DNA of 64,000 nt from Pseudobutyrivibrio ruminis (lineage in GTDB: Bacteria; Bacillota; Clostridia; Lachnospirales; Lachnospiraceae), in the NCBI GenBank assembly GCA_015057315.1, contig SVER01000005.1:62001-126000 (forward strand), written 5' to 3'. Positions within the stretch are counted from its first letter, which is position 1, and each line of letters starts with the position of its first letter. Made by a program: the position numbers and the translations under genes. This document shows, one piece after another, positions 10,958 through 22,149 of this stretch. The notes beneath the pieces were generated by a model. That model did not search any database and was not told the origin of the DNA. It saw nothing but the letters and a program-made list of their open reading frames with translations.

Positions 10958-11668
10958 ATGGGAAATCAAAAGATATTAGTTGTAGACGACAACGAAGAAA
11001 TCAGAAACATACTTCATATATTATTAGAAAGCGAAGGCTACATTATAATAGAAGCTCCAGATGGTGAGACTGCACTTACACTTGTAGACGACACCATTGA
11101 TTTAATCATACTTGATATTATGATGCCTGGTATATCGGGTCTTGATGTATGTAAGAAAATTCGAGAAACTTATCAAATGCCAATCCTGTTTCTTACAGCA
11201 AAGGGTACAGATTCAGACAAATCACTTGGTCTTCTTATAGGTGCTGATGATTATTTATCAAAGCCTTTTTCACATAGTGAGCTTACAGCCAGGGTTAAAT
11301 CCATGCTGCGTCGCTACTATGTCTATAAAGGAAAGGAAGCTGCCACAAACGACAACTACTTTACCTACGATATATTTAAGGTAGCAAAAGACAGAAACGA
11401 GGTTTTCATCACATCATCTACTGGTGAAGAAACTGCGGTGGATTTATCTGAGCTTGAATACCAGATTCTACGCCTTCTTATAGAAAGTCCAGGAAGGGTA
11501 TTTCCTGCTCAGCTTATATATGAAAGCATTTGGAACGAACCATATTTTTACAGCTCAAATGCAACTATTATGGTTCATATTAGGAACCTACGCACTAAAA
11601 TTGAGGATGATCCATCCAAGCCTACACATCTGCTTACTGTATGGGGAAAGGGATATAAATTACAATGA
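10958..11668 (+). CDS. OmpR-family response regulator
   Basis: LVVDDNEEIR, LIILDIMMPGISGLDVC, LTAKG, winged-helix C-terminus. Confidence 0.95.
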   Translation: MGNQKILVVDDNEEIRNILHILLESEGYIIIEAPDGETALTLVDDTIDLIILDIMMPGISGLDVCKKIRETYQMPILFLTAKGTDSDKSLGLLIGADDYLSKPFSHSELTARVKSMLRRYYVYKGKEAATNDNYFTYDIFKVAKDRNEVFITSSTGEETAVDLSELEYQILRLLIESPGRVFPAQLIYESIWNEPYFYSSNATIMVHIRNLRTKIEDDPSKPTHLLTVWGKGYKLQ

Positions 11669-13014
11669 GAAAACTAAGAAAGCTCACAACAAAATCTTTA
11701 TATATAGAGCTATGGCTCACCATTGGCTTTGCCCTGCTAACAGGCTTGGTTATTTATCTTCTACTACAGCAGGTTAATGTTGCCATATTCTCATCAAAAT
11801 GGAGTTCCAAGGAATACGCTGCTAATCGTCTTGAAAAATCCGTTGAGGACTTTAAAGAATATATAGCCAAAAATGATATTGCCGGTAATGACCCCCTGTC
11901 AATTCAGGCCTGGGGCACACAAAACCCTTACGTATATTTCTATATCGAAAAGGATGGTAAAACCACCTACAATTTTTTGGTGGATTATACAGATCCAGAT
12001 TCGGACTATAATATCTCAGATGAAGAATTGGAAGAAAGCTATGAATACAACCCTTACGCAAAAGAATACACCATAGATTTTGCTGATGGCCAGTATATAA
12101 TGCATGTCTTTGAAGATTTTCAATATGATTTATACAACAAAATCCACATTATAAATCTATTTATAGCAGCCATAATAATCATCACTATTATCACAATCCT
12201 TGTTAGAAAAAAGATTCACTACATCAAAGAGGTTACCTCTGGTATCAACATTCTTGAGGGTGGCGATTTGAACTACAACATTCCTGTTAAGGGCTATGAC
12301 GAAATCGCAAATGTGGCAACCAGCCTTAATTCCATGCGTATTGCTGTTATCCAGCAGATGGAAAATGAAAAGAAAGCGCTGCAGGCCAATAACAGCCTTG
12401 TTACAGCCCTATCTCACGACCTTCGCACTCCCCTTACTACACAAATGGGATACTTAGAGATTCTAAAGGAGCATCACTATAATTCCCCTGAGGAAATGGA
12501 CAAATACTTAAGCACAGCCCTTGATACCTGCCATCAAATAAAGGAAATGTCTGATAGACTGTTTGAGTACTTCCTTGCATTTGATCCTAACCCAAAGAGA
12601 GCTGATGATGCCTTGGAGGAATTTAATGGAATGGAATTTTTCATGCAGATTATTTCAGAGCTTACCCCACCTCTTATGGAGCAGGGCTTTAGATTTGATG
12701 TGAAAGAGCCATCTGAAAGCTTCACTATCAAAGTAAATGCAGATGACATTTTAAGAATCTTTAATAACGTATTTACGAATATAGATAAATATGCTGATGA
12801 GTCCTCTCCAGTTGAAATCAGCTTTGTAAAGGATGAAACAAGAGCCATTGTTACTTTTACAAATACCATTAGAACTGAACCAAGAAAAAATGAAAGCGCC
12901 AAAATCGGCCTTATTAGTATATCTAGTCTTATGAAAAGACAAGGAGGCTCTAGCTTTACTAGAACCTCCAATAATAAGTTTACTTTAGAGCTTAAGTTTC
13001 CTATCCAATCTTAG
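11665..13014 (+). CDS. Sensor histidine kinase
   Basis: Two TM segments, HAMP, ALSHDLRTPLTTQMGYLEIL H-box; starts 4 nt before the RR stop. Confidence 0.93.
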   Translation: MRKLRKLTTKSLYIELWLTIGFALLTGLVIYLLLQQVNVAIFSSKWSSKEYAANRLEKSVEDFKEYIAKNDIAGNDPLSIQAWGTQNPYVYFYIEKDGKTTYNFLVDYTDPDSDYNISDEELEESYEYNPYAKEYTIDFADGQYIMHVFEDFQYDLYNKIHIINLFIAAIIIITIITILVRKKIHYIKEVTSGINILEGGDLNYNIPVKGYDEIANVATSLNSMRIAVIQQMENEKKALQANNSLVTALSHDLRTPLTTQMGYLEILKEHHYNSPEEMDKYLSTALDTCHQIKEMSDRLFEYFLAFDPNPKRADDALEEFNGMEFFMQIISELTPPLMEQGFRFDVKEPSESFTIKVNADDILRIFNNVFTNIDKYADESSPVEISFVKDETRAIVTFTNTIRTEPRKNESAKIGLISISSLMKRQGGSSFTRTSNNKFTLELKFPIQS

Positions 13015-13814
13015 CTAAAGAGTCCAAAGAACTTCTTTACCTTGATTGATACAGGAGCTGACTCCTCAGAGTATACTCTTGTCTTTCCACTACCCTGGTA
13101 AGAAACTACCTTGTAGTAGTATGTCTTGTTGTTTGCTACTGTTAAATCCCAGAAGCTTGTAAGACCGCTTACAGTTGCAATCTTAGAATATTTACCATTC
13201 TTAGATGTGCTTCTGTAAACAACATAGCCATCTGCGTTAGTATCCTTAGCCCACTTTACGTATACACCAAGGATTGTCTGGCTAATGCCTGTAATCTTTG
13301 GTGTGCTAAGTGCAGGACGTCCTACAGATACAACATCTTCCAAATCCTGTGCTGTAACAACATCTGTAGCTTCATTGTTAAGGCCAAGAACCTTTGTCTT
13401 GATTGTAGTATCCTGTGTCTTAAGACCAGCCTTAACTGTAAACTGAACAGTCATAAGTGTACCAGCAGCTGTCTTTGGAGCATCATTTACGAATGCGTAA
13501 GCAATACCCTTTGCCTCTTCATTTTCATAATTCTTATTTACATCAACTTCACTAAATCTAATTCCCTCAGAATCTGATTTAAGAACTAAAACATTTGGAT
13601 CATATTCAACAGCTACTCTACCATCTGTCACAGTTGTCTTATCAAGTGTAAGCTTGTATGTAATCTTCTGACTATCTGCCTTGCCAGTAGATGTAACTGC
13701 TGTGTGAACTGGTGCAACGCTTGCAGCCTTAGCTACATTTGTATAAGGAGTAGATGTAAATAATGTAAGAGCTGTCAATGCAAGAACAGCTGCTCTCTTT
13801 ATTGATTTATTCAT
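13011..13814 (-). CDS. Secreted protein with cohesin-like domain and fibronectin type III domain
   Basis: Signal peptide; YKLTLDKTTVTDGRVAVEYDPNVLVLKS...AAGTLMTVQFTVKAG cohesin-like pattern; C-terminal Fn3 (VYVKWAKDTNADGYVVYRS...YYYKVVSYQG). Confidence 0.75.
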   Translation of the reverse strand: MNKSIKRAAVLALTALTLFTSTPYTNVAKAASVAPVHTAVTSTGKADSQKITYKLTLDKTTVTDGRVAVEYDPNVLVLKSDSEGIRFSEVDVNKNYENEEAKGIAYAFVNDAPKTAAGTLMTVQFTVKAGLKTQDTTIKTKVLGLNNEATDVVTAQDLEDVVSVGRPALSTPKITGISQTILGVYVKWAKDTNADGYVVYRSTSKNGKYSKIATVSGLTSFWDLTVANNKTYYYKVVSYQGSGKTRVYSEESAPVSIKVKKFFGLFS

Positions 13815-16800
13815 TACTTTCTCCTCCTATAGTATCATCTTCTAAAGTGTCTTCTTCTGTTGAATCATCTTTTGCTGTCTTATCATCTGTCTCTTCATCA
13901 GATTTCTCATCAACAGTAGCTTCTTTAGCTTCAGCATTATCAGCATCGTCTAAAGCTTCTTCCTTATCATCTGTCTTAAGGTCTTTGTCTTCGTCCTTAG
14001 AATCTTTGTCCTTAGAATCATCAACTACCTTAACCTTAATTTCAGCTGTAAGGTGCTTACCCTTCTTATCAGTTGCAAGTGTTGTTGCCTTTACTACTGT
14101 CTCGCCTTCTGCAACTGCTGTGATAACACCGTTTGCTGAAACCTTAGCAATGCTTTCATCATCGCTTGACCATTCAACAAGATTGTAGTTTTCTGCAAGC
14201 CACTTAGGAGAAACTGTTGCCTTAACCTGTGCCTGTTCTCCAACCTTAAGCTCTACTTCACTCTTGTCTACAGTAATATCTGTTACGAACTTTGTATCAG
14301 CATGACCTGTATTGTTAAATCTGTAAACTGTTGAGTTAAGAGCGTAATCATATACCTCTACATAGAATACATCTTCTGGAGCATCGATAAGGATTTCCAT
14401 ATCTGTATCTGCTTCTTCCTGGTTTACAGCATACTTACCAAGAATTGTCTTCTTGTCGCTTCCGATAACGACTACTGCTGCTGTGTAACGGTTATCATAA
14501 GCTGTAATAGAGTACTTTCCGTCTTCTGTCTTAACAGCGTCTGTTACTACTGGTGCTGTGTTATCAATTACCATTGGTGTCTTGATGAACATACCAGGAG
14601 CATTAAGTGTAGAAACATCCTCTACATCATTGTAATAGCTTGGAATAGCCTGAAGTGAAATCTCAACCTCTGTACCATCTGCAAGTGGGTTACCATTAGC
14701 ATCTGTACCAGCCCAGTTAAGATCCTGTGCTGCAAGGCTCTCAAGCCATCTTCCATTGCTTGCGCTATAGAACTCAGCGTACTGGTCTTTTTCGATATGC
14801 TCGAAATACTTCTCCCCTGTATTCTTATCTGTAATTGTAAGAATCAATCTACCAGCATTTCTCATAAGTGAGTAATACTGTGCACCAAGCATTGTTCCAT
14901 TTTCAGAGCTGATTGCATTTCTATCAGCAATGTACTTAGCATCGTCTGCAAAGTAATTTGGAATGTAATACTGCTCGTTATCTATTCCAAGTGGATAGAT
15001 TGAAAGGAAGTTTGTCTTTGAAATACCTGAATATGTTGCAGCATTTTCAGCGTATTCTGGATTGTGAACGTACTCCTCAAAATCAAAATCCTCAAACATT
15101 GGTGAATCCATCCAGCTTCCATAGAATGCAAGGAATGGAACTGATAAATCAACACCACCCTTTACATAGATAAATCCATCAACATACATACCATTCTCAA
15201 AGCCAGCTAAGTACTGTCTATCGCTTTCAGAAAGATTAATAGCTACATTAATCTTTGTGCTATCCTTTACTTCTACAACAGCAAGGTCAAGGTCTGCTAC
15301 AGCCTCACCGCCCTTAAGCTGCTTAGATAAAGCATAAACATCCTTTGTATTTACTACTCCATCCTTATTGAAATCGTAGTAATCTGCATTCTGATCAACA
15401 ATTGCAACGTCTCTAGAACCATTGATGTACTGAAGTAAAACTTTTCTATCCTTATGATTTACCTTGCCATCATCGTTAAGATCATATACAAGCTTTGTAT
15501 CATCAGCTGTAAGAGTTACCTCTGGATTAAGCTTGTGTGAGCTTCCTGCAAAGTATGTAGTTCCATTGCTGTCATAAAGCTCTTCTGTAAGTACTGTAGA
15601 ATCAAGTACATAATACTTAGGATCCTCATCCATGTTATATACATCAAAATCGAATGTATAGTTACCAGACTTTGTAGGATCATCACCCAGTACAGCCTTA
15701 ACCTTACCGTCGTTGCCTTCCTTATCTCCCACTAAGATGTAAGCAGGTGATGAAATAGCATCCTGAACATTAGCAAGACCTGCACCCTGTGAACGTGGTG
15801 AATACTCAAGACCAGTCTTGTCATTATCCTCATAAAGAGGTGATGCAGTACTCATAATAAGTGACTGTGCAAGAGTTCTAACTGAAAGACCAGTCTTCTC
15901 TGCCAAATCATTTTCCTTAATGTACTGCTGTACAAGTGCACTCTGTCCTGCAAGAGATGGAGCTGACATAGATGTACCACTCATCTGACCATAAGTACCA
16001 TCATCTCTTGTTGAGTAGATGTTTCCACCTGGACCTGTAATTTCAGGCTTAAGATCAAGTGAACCTGGAACACCATAAGATGAGAAGTCACTCATTGTAT
16101 ATCCGCCATCAGCGTCTCTGTCTGTTGCAACAGCTGTGTTAACTGTAATTGTACCTTCATATACACCTTCAGCAACCTTAGTTGCAGTAGCCTTAACTGC
16201 GTCACCTTCTGTCTGCTTAATAGAAACCGCTGGAATAACAGCTTTGCTTCCCTGCATTGTCATGCTAATTGAGCCTGGCTGGTTGTTAACAATTACAACA
16301 GCCTTTGCACCAGCTGCTTCAGCATTCATCTGCTTTTCACCAAATGTGATTGCACCTCTGTATACAAATACAATCTTGTCCTTTACATCTACACCTTCGT
16401 AATCAGCTGCCTCACCCTTTGTGTCAAGGTAAACAAATGGATATTCTGTTCCACTCTTGTCAGCTGATGTGTCAAGTGTTAAGAACTTAGGAGCAAGTGT
16501 ATCATTTGCATCTGTATAGAAAATGTTCTTTCCATCAGCAAGTGTAAAGTTGTTAGCTGTCATACCGCTATTTACTGCAGAAGCTACCGTAAATGCGTTA
16601 GTGTATGAACCAGGAGAACCTACAGTATCCTGATTAACATCCTTTGAAAGGTTTACTCCGTATACTGAATCATCTGCCCAGCGGCCAGAGTTACCTGCTG
16701 AGATTGATACTACTGTGCTTGTTCCCTCAAGCTTTTTGAAGATTTCATTTACATACTCTTCTTCATCAGATGAGTTACCAGCTGCTGATGAGCCAAGGCT

Positions 16801-18030
16801 TAAGTTGATTGCGTCTGCCTTAAGAAGAAGTGCATCTTCTATAGCTGCCATGTAATCATCTGTGTATGCACCACCATTTGTACCAAATACCTTCATTGAG
16901 ATAAGCTGTGCATCTGGTGCGATACCTACAACCCCTGCTGCTTCTCTTGCATAACCTGTTTCAGAAGCTGCGTTCTTAACATAGTAGTTTGCTGTAGCAA
17001 TACCAGATACGTGTGTACCATGATCCCCTTCGTCATCATTATCATGAGTGATATCAAGGTTCTTATCTACATAGTTAAATGCAAATGGAACTTTATCATT
17101 ATTGAAAAGTTCTGAAGCTGTAAGACCTTCATACTTCTTTGCCGCATTAAGATTTGGAAGAACATTTTCAATCTCCTCTGCATTAAGAAGATTATAATCA
17201 GAAACACTCTTACTTGCTGCCTCTGCTGTTTCCTCTAAATGAGCGTCAAATGCATCTGCATCAAATGATGGATGATCGATATCGATACCTGTATCAATAA
17301 CTGCGATACGTGTACCTGCACCTGTATAGCCTGTAGCCCATGTTGTGTAAGAGCCTACCATATCACCAGATGTAATAGTGTTTGGCTCAGCCTCTACGCA
17401 AGGCTCATACTGAGTTGCAACATATACAGCTTCAACTCCATCAACCTTTTCAATAGCTTCGATGTCCTTAAATGCAACATCTGCTGAAATGGCATTTGTA
17501 AGAATTGAGAAATTGAAATTTACATTCAACTCTTCTCCATCTAATGCCTCATCAGAAATCTTTGTGATTTCCTTTTCCTGAGCTGCTTCAATCTTGTCAG
17601 CCGCTCTCATAGCAGATTTATTATCTGCTAAATCCTCTGTGTCGTAACCCTTGTCAAGGACACTATCGCCCTCCATAACAATGATTACACGAGTCTGCTC
17701 GTTTGGATCCACCTCTTTGGCTGGTACATCGACCTCTTCACCAGCTAAAGCTTCTGTTGGATCTTCTAACCCTTCTTCCTTAGGGTCTACTTCCTCGAAG
17801 ACTGGTAAATCTTCTGTAGCTTCTGTCGCTTCTGAATCTGCTTTTTCTTCTGAGTCATCAGCTTTTTCTTCTGATGCTTCATCTGTAGCTTTTTCAGTTG
17901 TTTCATCTACAACCTTTTCATCTACCTGATCTTCTACTGGACTAGCTACTGCAGTAACTGTTGGGGCCATAGCAAGTGCTGCCGCCATAATTACTGACAA
18001 TACCTTTTTTGGTATCCAGCTTCTTCTCAT
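13807..18030 (-). CDS. Large secreted S8 (subtilisin-like) protease with PA insert, dockerin-like EF-hand pair, Big_2-like domain and acidic tail
   Basis: Catalytic VIDTGIDIDHPSFD, GDHGTHVSGIA, GTSMSAPSLAG; YDLNDDGKVNHKDRKVLLQYING...YDFNKDGVVNTKDVYALSKQLKGG; Big2 VTDITVDKSEVELKVGEQAQV; Asp/Glu-rich C-terminus. Confidence 0.92.
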   Translation of the reverse strand: MRRSWIPKKVLSVIMAAALAMAPTVTAVASPVEDQVDEKVVDETTEKATDEASEEKADDSEEKADSEATEATEDLPVFEEVDPKEEGLEDPTEALAGEEVDVPAKEVDPNEQTRVIIVMEGDSVLDKGYDTEDLADNKSAMRAADKIEAAQEKEITKISDEALDGEELNVNFNFSILTNAISADVAFKDIEAIEKVDGVEAVYVATQYEPCVEAEPNTITSGDMVGSYTTWATGYTGAGTRIAVIDTGIDIDHPSFDADAFDAHLEETAEAASKSVSDYNLLNAEEIENVLPNLNAAKKYEGLTASELFNNDKVPFAFNYVDKNLDITHDNDDEGDHGTHVSGIATANYYVKNAASETGYAREAAGVVGIAPDAQLISMKVFGTNGGAYTDDYMAAIEDALLLKADAINLSLGSSAAGNSSDEEEYVNEIFKKLEGTSTVVSISAGNSGRWADDSVYGVNLSKDVNQDTVGSPGSYTNAFTVASAVNSGMTANNFTLADGKNIFYTDANDTLAPKFLTLDTSADKSGTEYPFVYLDTKGEAADYEGVDVKDKIVFVYRGAITFGEKQMNAEAAGAKAVVIVNNQPGSISMTMQGSKAVIPAVSIKQTEGDAVKATATKVAEGVYEGTITVNTAVATDRDADGGYTMSDFSSYGVPGSLDLKPEITGPGGNIYSTRDDGTYGQMSGTSMSAPSLAGQSALVQQYIKENDLAEKTGLSVRTLAQSLIMSTASPLYEDNDKTGLEYSPRSQGAGLANVQDAISSPAYILVGDKEGNDGKVKAVLGDDPTKSGNYTFDFDVYNMDEDPKYYVLDSTVLTEELYDSNGTTYFAGSSHKLNPEVTLTADDTKLVYDLNDDGKVNHKDRKVLLQYINGSRDVAIVDQNADYYDFNKDGVVNTKDVYALSKQLKGGEAVADLDLAVVEVKDSTKINVAINLSESDRQYLAGFENGMYVDGFIYVKGGVDLSVPFLAFYGSWMDSPMFEDFDFEEYVHNPEYAENAATYSGISKTNFLSIYPLGIDNEQYYIPNYFADDAKYIADRNAISSENGTMLGAQYYSLMRNAGRLILTITDKNTGEKYFEHIEKDQYAEFYSASNGRWLESLAAQDLNWAGTDANGNPLADGTEVEISLQAIPSYYNDVEDVSTLNAPGMFIKTPMVIDNTAPVVTDAVKTEDGKYSITAYDNRYTAAVVVIGSDKKTILGKYAVNQEEADTDMEILIDAPEDVFYVEVYDYALNSTVYRFNNTGHADTKFVTDITVDKSEVELKVGEQAQVKATVSPKWLAENYNLVEWSSDDESIAKVSANGVITAVAEGETVVKATTLATDKKGKHLTAEIKVKVVDDSKDKDSKDEDKDLKTDDKEEALDDADNAEAKEATVDEKSDEETDDKTAKDDSTEEDTLEDDTIGGESNE

Positions 18031-18193
18031 GACATTACCTCCCTTTAATGTATTTATAAAAACTACCCAGATGAGAAACCAGATAGTTTTTCTCAGAAAT
18101 TAAAACGGGACTTATTCCCAGATGTTAGTTAAAGCGCATTTTAATATATTGATTTAAAGTATTATCGCTTTGCACTGTTAAAGTGCTTTAGTC

Positions 18194-18259
18194 AAAAAAA
18201 TGTAAATGCGGCTAACCACATTTACTTTTCTTTCGTAAAAAGTATATGTTTAGCCGCAT
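18194..18259 (-). terminator. Probable rho-independent terminator of glnN
   Basis: Minus strand ATGCGGCTAA...TTAGCCGCAT followed by TTTACATTTTTTT. Confidence 0.65.
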
Positions 18260-18319
18260 ATAAAGTCAAGATATAATTATTATTTATATTGCATTATTAA
18301 TAATATTTATTGACTTAAA

Positions 18320-20413
18320 TTATTTAACTGAATATAAAATCTCACCGTATGTAGGATAAGGCCAGATATCACTAGGTACAACTGTCTCTAATTCATCTAC
18401 AACCTCTCTAAGCTCATTCATATCTGCAAAAATTACGTCATGATGGAACTTAGCAAGCTCATATGTATCTTCTAATTCCTTAGCCTTTTCAATATCTGCC
18501 TCCAGCTTCTCTAATCTCTCATCCATTGTAAATGTAAGCTTAGCTGCCTGCTCCAGTCTCTTCTTTTCTACAGATGAATCTACAGCCAGGCCTGTTGCTG
18601 CCTTTGCATTAAGAGTCTCGGCAAGTGAATACTGATAGTCGTTTGCTGCTGCCATAATATTTTTCTTAACCATGGCATCCATTGTAAGAGCCTCAATATC
18701 GATTACCTTATAATAGTTCTCCAGCTGGATATCATAACGGCTGTAAAGCTCCTGCTCTGTAAATACGTTATGCTTTGTAAATACATCAATAGCCTTCTTA
18801 TCAATAAATGCAGGAAGAGCATCTACTGTAGATTTAAGGTTCTTAAGACCTCTTCTTTCAGCCTCCTTAACCCATTCCTCTGCATAGCCATTACCATTAA
18901 ATATAATGCGCTTGTGGGCTGTAAGCTCTCTCTTTAAAAGCTCTGCTAATGCCTTATCAAAATCAGCAGCCTTTTCAAGTTCTTCTGAGAACTTATCAAG
19001 CTCTTCTGCTACAATTGTGTTTAAGATTACGTTTGGACCAGAGATAGATGCAGATGAACCAAGTGATCTAAACTCAAACTTGTTGCCAGTAAATGCAAAT
19101 GGTGATGTTCTGTTTCTATCTGTTGTATCCTGTGAGATGCTTGGAATTACAGCAGCACCTACTGACATCTTCTTCTTTTTGATATCCTCGTAATCTGTAC
19201 CATCAATGATAGATTCTACAATTGCTTCTAGCTCATCTCCAAGGAACATAGAAATGATTGCTGGTGGTGCCTCGTTAGCGCCTAATCTATGATCATTTCC
19301 TGCAGAAGCAACCGATACTCGGAGTAACTCCTGGTATTCGTCAACTGCCTTAATAACAGCTGTAAGGAATAGTAAGAACTGTGCGTTATGGGAAGGAGTA
19401 GCACCTGGTTCTAACAGGTTTACTCCGGTATCAGTCGAAATAGACCAGTTGTTGTGCTTACCGGAACCATTAACACCTGCAAATGGCTTTTCATGAAGAA
19501 GGCAGGTCATGCCATGACGCTTTGCCACTACCTTCATCATTTCCATTGTAAGCTGGTTGTGATCTGTAGCGATATTTGTTGTTGAGTACACTGGAGCAAG
19601 CTCATGCTGAGCAGGTGCTACCTCGTTGTGCTTGGTCTTTGCAAGTACACCAAGCTTCCAAAGCTCCTCATCAAGCTCCTTCATAAATGCAGATACACGT
19701 GGCTTGATAGTTCCGAAATAGTGGTCGTCTAATTCCTGGCCCTTAGGTGGCTTTGCCCCAAATAAGGTTCTACCTGTATAGATAAGATCTGGTCGCTTGT
19801 TATACATTTCCTCATCAATAAGGAAGTATTCCTGCTCTGGACCTACTGTTGTAATAACTCTCTTTACATCATCATGACCAAAAAGCTTTAGGACTCTTAC
19901 TGCTGATTTATCAAGGGCTTCCATAGAACGAAGTAGTGGAGTCTTTTTATCAAGTGCCTCACCTGAATATGAACAAAAAGCTGTAGGAATACAAAGTGTA
20001 TCATCCTTTATAAACACATAGCTTGTTGGGTCCCATGCTGTATATCCTCTAGCCTCAAATGTTGCACGAAGTCCTCCTGAAGGGAAAGATGATGCATCAG
20101 GCTCGCCCTTAATAAGCTCCTTACCTGAGAAGGTCATAATCACTCTTCCGCCTTCCTCTGGCTGAATAAATGAATCGTGCTTTTCTGCTGTTACACCTGT
20201 CATTGGCTGGAACCAATGGGTAAAATGTGTTGCTCCAAGCTCTATAGCCCACTCCTTCATGGCATGTGCTATTACGTTGGCTAGCTCTCTATCTAGAGGA
20301 CGACCTTCCTCTACTGTCTTTTTAAGGGCTTTGTAGGCATCCTTAGGAAGACGCTCCTTCATAGTTTCATCGTTGAATACTTTGCTTCCGAAAATCTCTG
20401 TTACTTTACTCAT
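18320..20413 (-). CDS. glnN: Glutamine synthetase type III
   Basis: 697 aa; GSIII features ([57 protein letters not shown]). Confidence 0.93.
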   Translation of the reverse strand: MSKVTEIFGSKVFNDETMKERLPKDAYKALKKTVEEGRPLDRELANVIAHAMKEWAIELGATHFTHWFQPMTGVTAEKHDSFIQPEEGGRVIMTFSGKELIKGEPDASSFPSGGLRATFEARGYTAWDPTSYVFIKDDTLCIPTAFCSYSGEALDKKTPLLRSMEALDKSAVRVLKLFGHDDVKRVITTVGPEQEYFLIDEEMYNKRPDLIYTGRTLFGAKPPKGQELDDHYFGTIKPRVSAFMKELDEELWKLGVLAKTKHNEVAPAQHELAPVYSTTNIATDHNQLTMEMMKVVAKRHGMTCLLHEKPFAGVNGSGKHNNWSISTDTGVNLLEPGATPSHNAQFLLFLTAVIKAVDEYQELLRVSVASAGNDHRLGANEAPPAIISMFLGDELEAIVESIIDGTDYEDIKKKKMSVGAAVIPSISQDTTDRNRTSPFAFTGNKFEFRSLGSSASISGPNVILNTIVAEELDKFSEELEKAADFDKALAELLKRELTAHKRIIFNGNGYAEEWVKEAERRGLKNLKSTVDALPAFIDKKAIDVFTKHNVFTEQELYSRYDIQLENYYKVIDIEALTMDAMVKKNIMAAANDYQYSLAETLNAKAATGLAVDSSVEKKRLEQAAKLTFTMDERLEKLEADIEKAKELEDTYELAKFHHDVIFADMNELREVVDELETVVPSDIWPYPTYGEILYSVK

Positions 20414-20434
20414 ATCAAATCCTCCTTATGTATG

Positions 20435-20533
20435 CCCTCATCCGTCGACTTCGTCGCCACCTTCCCCCAGAGGGGGAAGGCTTTAAGGCTTCCCCCTCTG
20501 GGGGAAGCTGTCACCGAAGGTGACTGATGAGGG
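20435..20533. repeat. ~99 bp imperfect palindromic element: two inverted ~46-nt monomers (CCCTCATC..GTC..CTTCCCCC..GGGGGAAG)
   Basis: CCCTCATCCGTCGACTTCGTCGCCACCTTCCCCCAGAGGGGGAAGG-ctttaagg-CTTCCCCCTCTGGGGGAAGCTGTCACCGAAGGTGACTGATGAGGG; partial copies at 36915 and 45896. Confidence 0.9.
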
Positions 20534-20543
20534 TAATATTTAT

Positions 20544-22130
20544 TTAAATACCTGATGCACCATAGTTGCTCAGCACTCTCGCTGACGGGTCATCTACATT
20601 ACAGCCTTCCCAAGCTTTATTCGGCATCCAAAAGTCCACTACCATGTGGGCTTGCCCTGGATAATATTTTTCAAACAAATCTCTATAGAGAAGTGATTCC
20701 TTTGTAAATGGTGTAGCAAATTCGTATTTACGATATGCATTCTTTACATCCTCATCTGTGTAAAGGCTGTTTGCATATTCCTTTAGGTAATCCACCATGG
20801 AATGACCTACCGCATCTGAAAATGCTGCTTTCTCCCTAAACAGTATCTCATGTGGCAGGTAGTCGCCTTCCTCGAATGCATGTCTAAGCAAATACTTTCC
20901 CTTGTTATAAGTATTCATCTTAAGCTTTGGATTAATGCTCATTACATATTCAACAAAATCCAAATCTCCGAAAGGAACTCTGGCTTCCATGGAGTGTACG
21001 GAAATACACCTGTCTGCCCTTAGTACATCGTACATGTAAAGCTCTCTAAGTCTCTTTTCTGCTTCCCTTTGAAATTCCTCTTCGTTTGGAGCAAAATCTG
21101 TATATTTATATCCGAAAATCTCATCCGAAATCTCACCAGTAAGTAGAACCCTTATTTCAGGAAACTGCTTCTTGATTCCTTTGCAGATAAGGTACATTCC
21201 CATGGATGCTCTGATTGTTGTTATATCATAGGTTCCAAGTGCGGCTATAACTTCTTCTAAGCTTTCTAGCACTATGTCCTTATTGATGATGATTTCGTGA
21301 TGCTCTGAGCCTATGTAATCTGCAACCTCTTTGGCATATTTTAAATCGATTGCATCCTCATTCATTCCTATTGCAAAGGTCTTAATAGGCTTATTCATAA
21401 GCTTAGTTGCAATGGCACATACCAAAGAAGAATCAAGTCCACCTGATAAAAGAAATCCTACAGGAGCATCTGCATCCAGCCTCTTTTCAACACCTCTTAC
21501 CAGCTTTTCCTTAATCTTTGCTGCAACCTCCTCAATTGAATCCTTACTGTAAGGCATTCGCTTCGCCAGGTCTTTATAGCAGGTAAACACGCCTTTGTAA
21601 TAGTAATGTCCCGGTGGAAATGGCTTCACCTCATCGGTAAGACCTACCAGGTTCTTTGCCTCTGATGCAAACATGATTGCACCTTCACTATCGTATCCAT
21701 AGAACAAAGGTCTGATTCCAATTGGATCTCTTGCTGCCACCAGGTCATCTAATTCCTTGTCATAGATAACCATTGCAAACTCTGCATCAAGCTTATTAAA
21801 CATCTGACATCCGTATTTACGATACATTGGAAGAATAATTTCGCAATCACTATCGCTTAGGAAATGATAGCCCTCTGCCTTAAGTTCTTCCCTCACCTGC
21901 TTAAATCCGTACAGCTCTCCGTTGCATATTACGTAATTTCCATCAAGCTCAAAGGGCTGCATTCCTGAATCAGTTAATCCCATGATGGAGAGCCTCTGGA
22001 ACCCTAAGACGCTGTCGTTTACTGTGATGACCTTTTGCATATCAGGTCCTCTTGTTACTGTTTTTGCAAATGCCTCTTCAAAATCCTTCATCTCGATGTG
22101 GCATTTACTTAAAGCCATTATTGAACACAT
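20544..22130 (-). CDS. asnB: Asparagine synthase (glutamine-hydrolysing)
   Basis: MCSIMALSKC with Cys2 nucleophile, RGPDMQKV, LLSGGLDSSLV PP-loop. The track start at 22190 lies inside the leader hairpin; MCSI at 22130 is preferred. Confidence 0.92.
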   Translation of the reverse strand: MCSIMALSKCHIEMKDFEEAFAKTVTRGPDMQKVITVNDSVLGFQRLSIMGLTDSGMQPFELDGNYVICNGELYGFKQVREELKAEGYHFLSDSDCEIILPMYRKYGCQMFNKLDAEFAMVIYDKELDDLVAARDPIGIRPLFYGYDSEGAIMFASEAKNLVGLTDEVKPFPPGHYYYKGVFTCYKDLAKRMPYSKDSIEEVAAKIKEKLVRGVEKRLDADAPVGFLLSGGLDSSLVCAIATKLMNKPIKTFAIGMNEDAIDLKYAKEVADYIGSEHHEIIINKDIVLESLEEVIAALGTYDITTIRASMGMYLICKGIKKQFPEIRVLLTGEISDEIFGYKYTDFAPNEEEFQREAEKRLRELYMYDVLRADRCISVHSMEARVPFGDLDFVEYVMSINPKLKMNTYNKGKYLLRHAFEEGDYLPHEILFREKAAFSDAVGHSMVDYLKEYANSLYTDEDVKNAYRKYEFATPFTKESLLYRDLFEKYYPGQAHMVVDFWMPNKAWEGCNVDDPSARVLSNYGASGI

Positions 22131-22149
22131 AAAATCACCTTCCCAAGAA

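Noticed and set aside
13807-14010. Acidic Asp/Glu-rich C-terminal tail of the subtilase as a novel domain
   Set aside because: Low complexity; more likely a disordered or wall-spanning tail.
13778-17929. Plus-strand ORFs opposite the subtilase (e.g. 13778-14188, 17651-17929)
   Set aside because: Low-complexity Ser-rich translations antisense to Asp/Glu-rich coding sequence; typical mirror ORFs.
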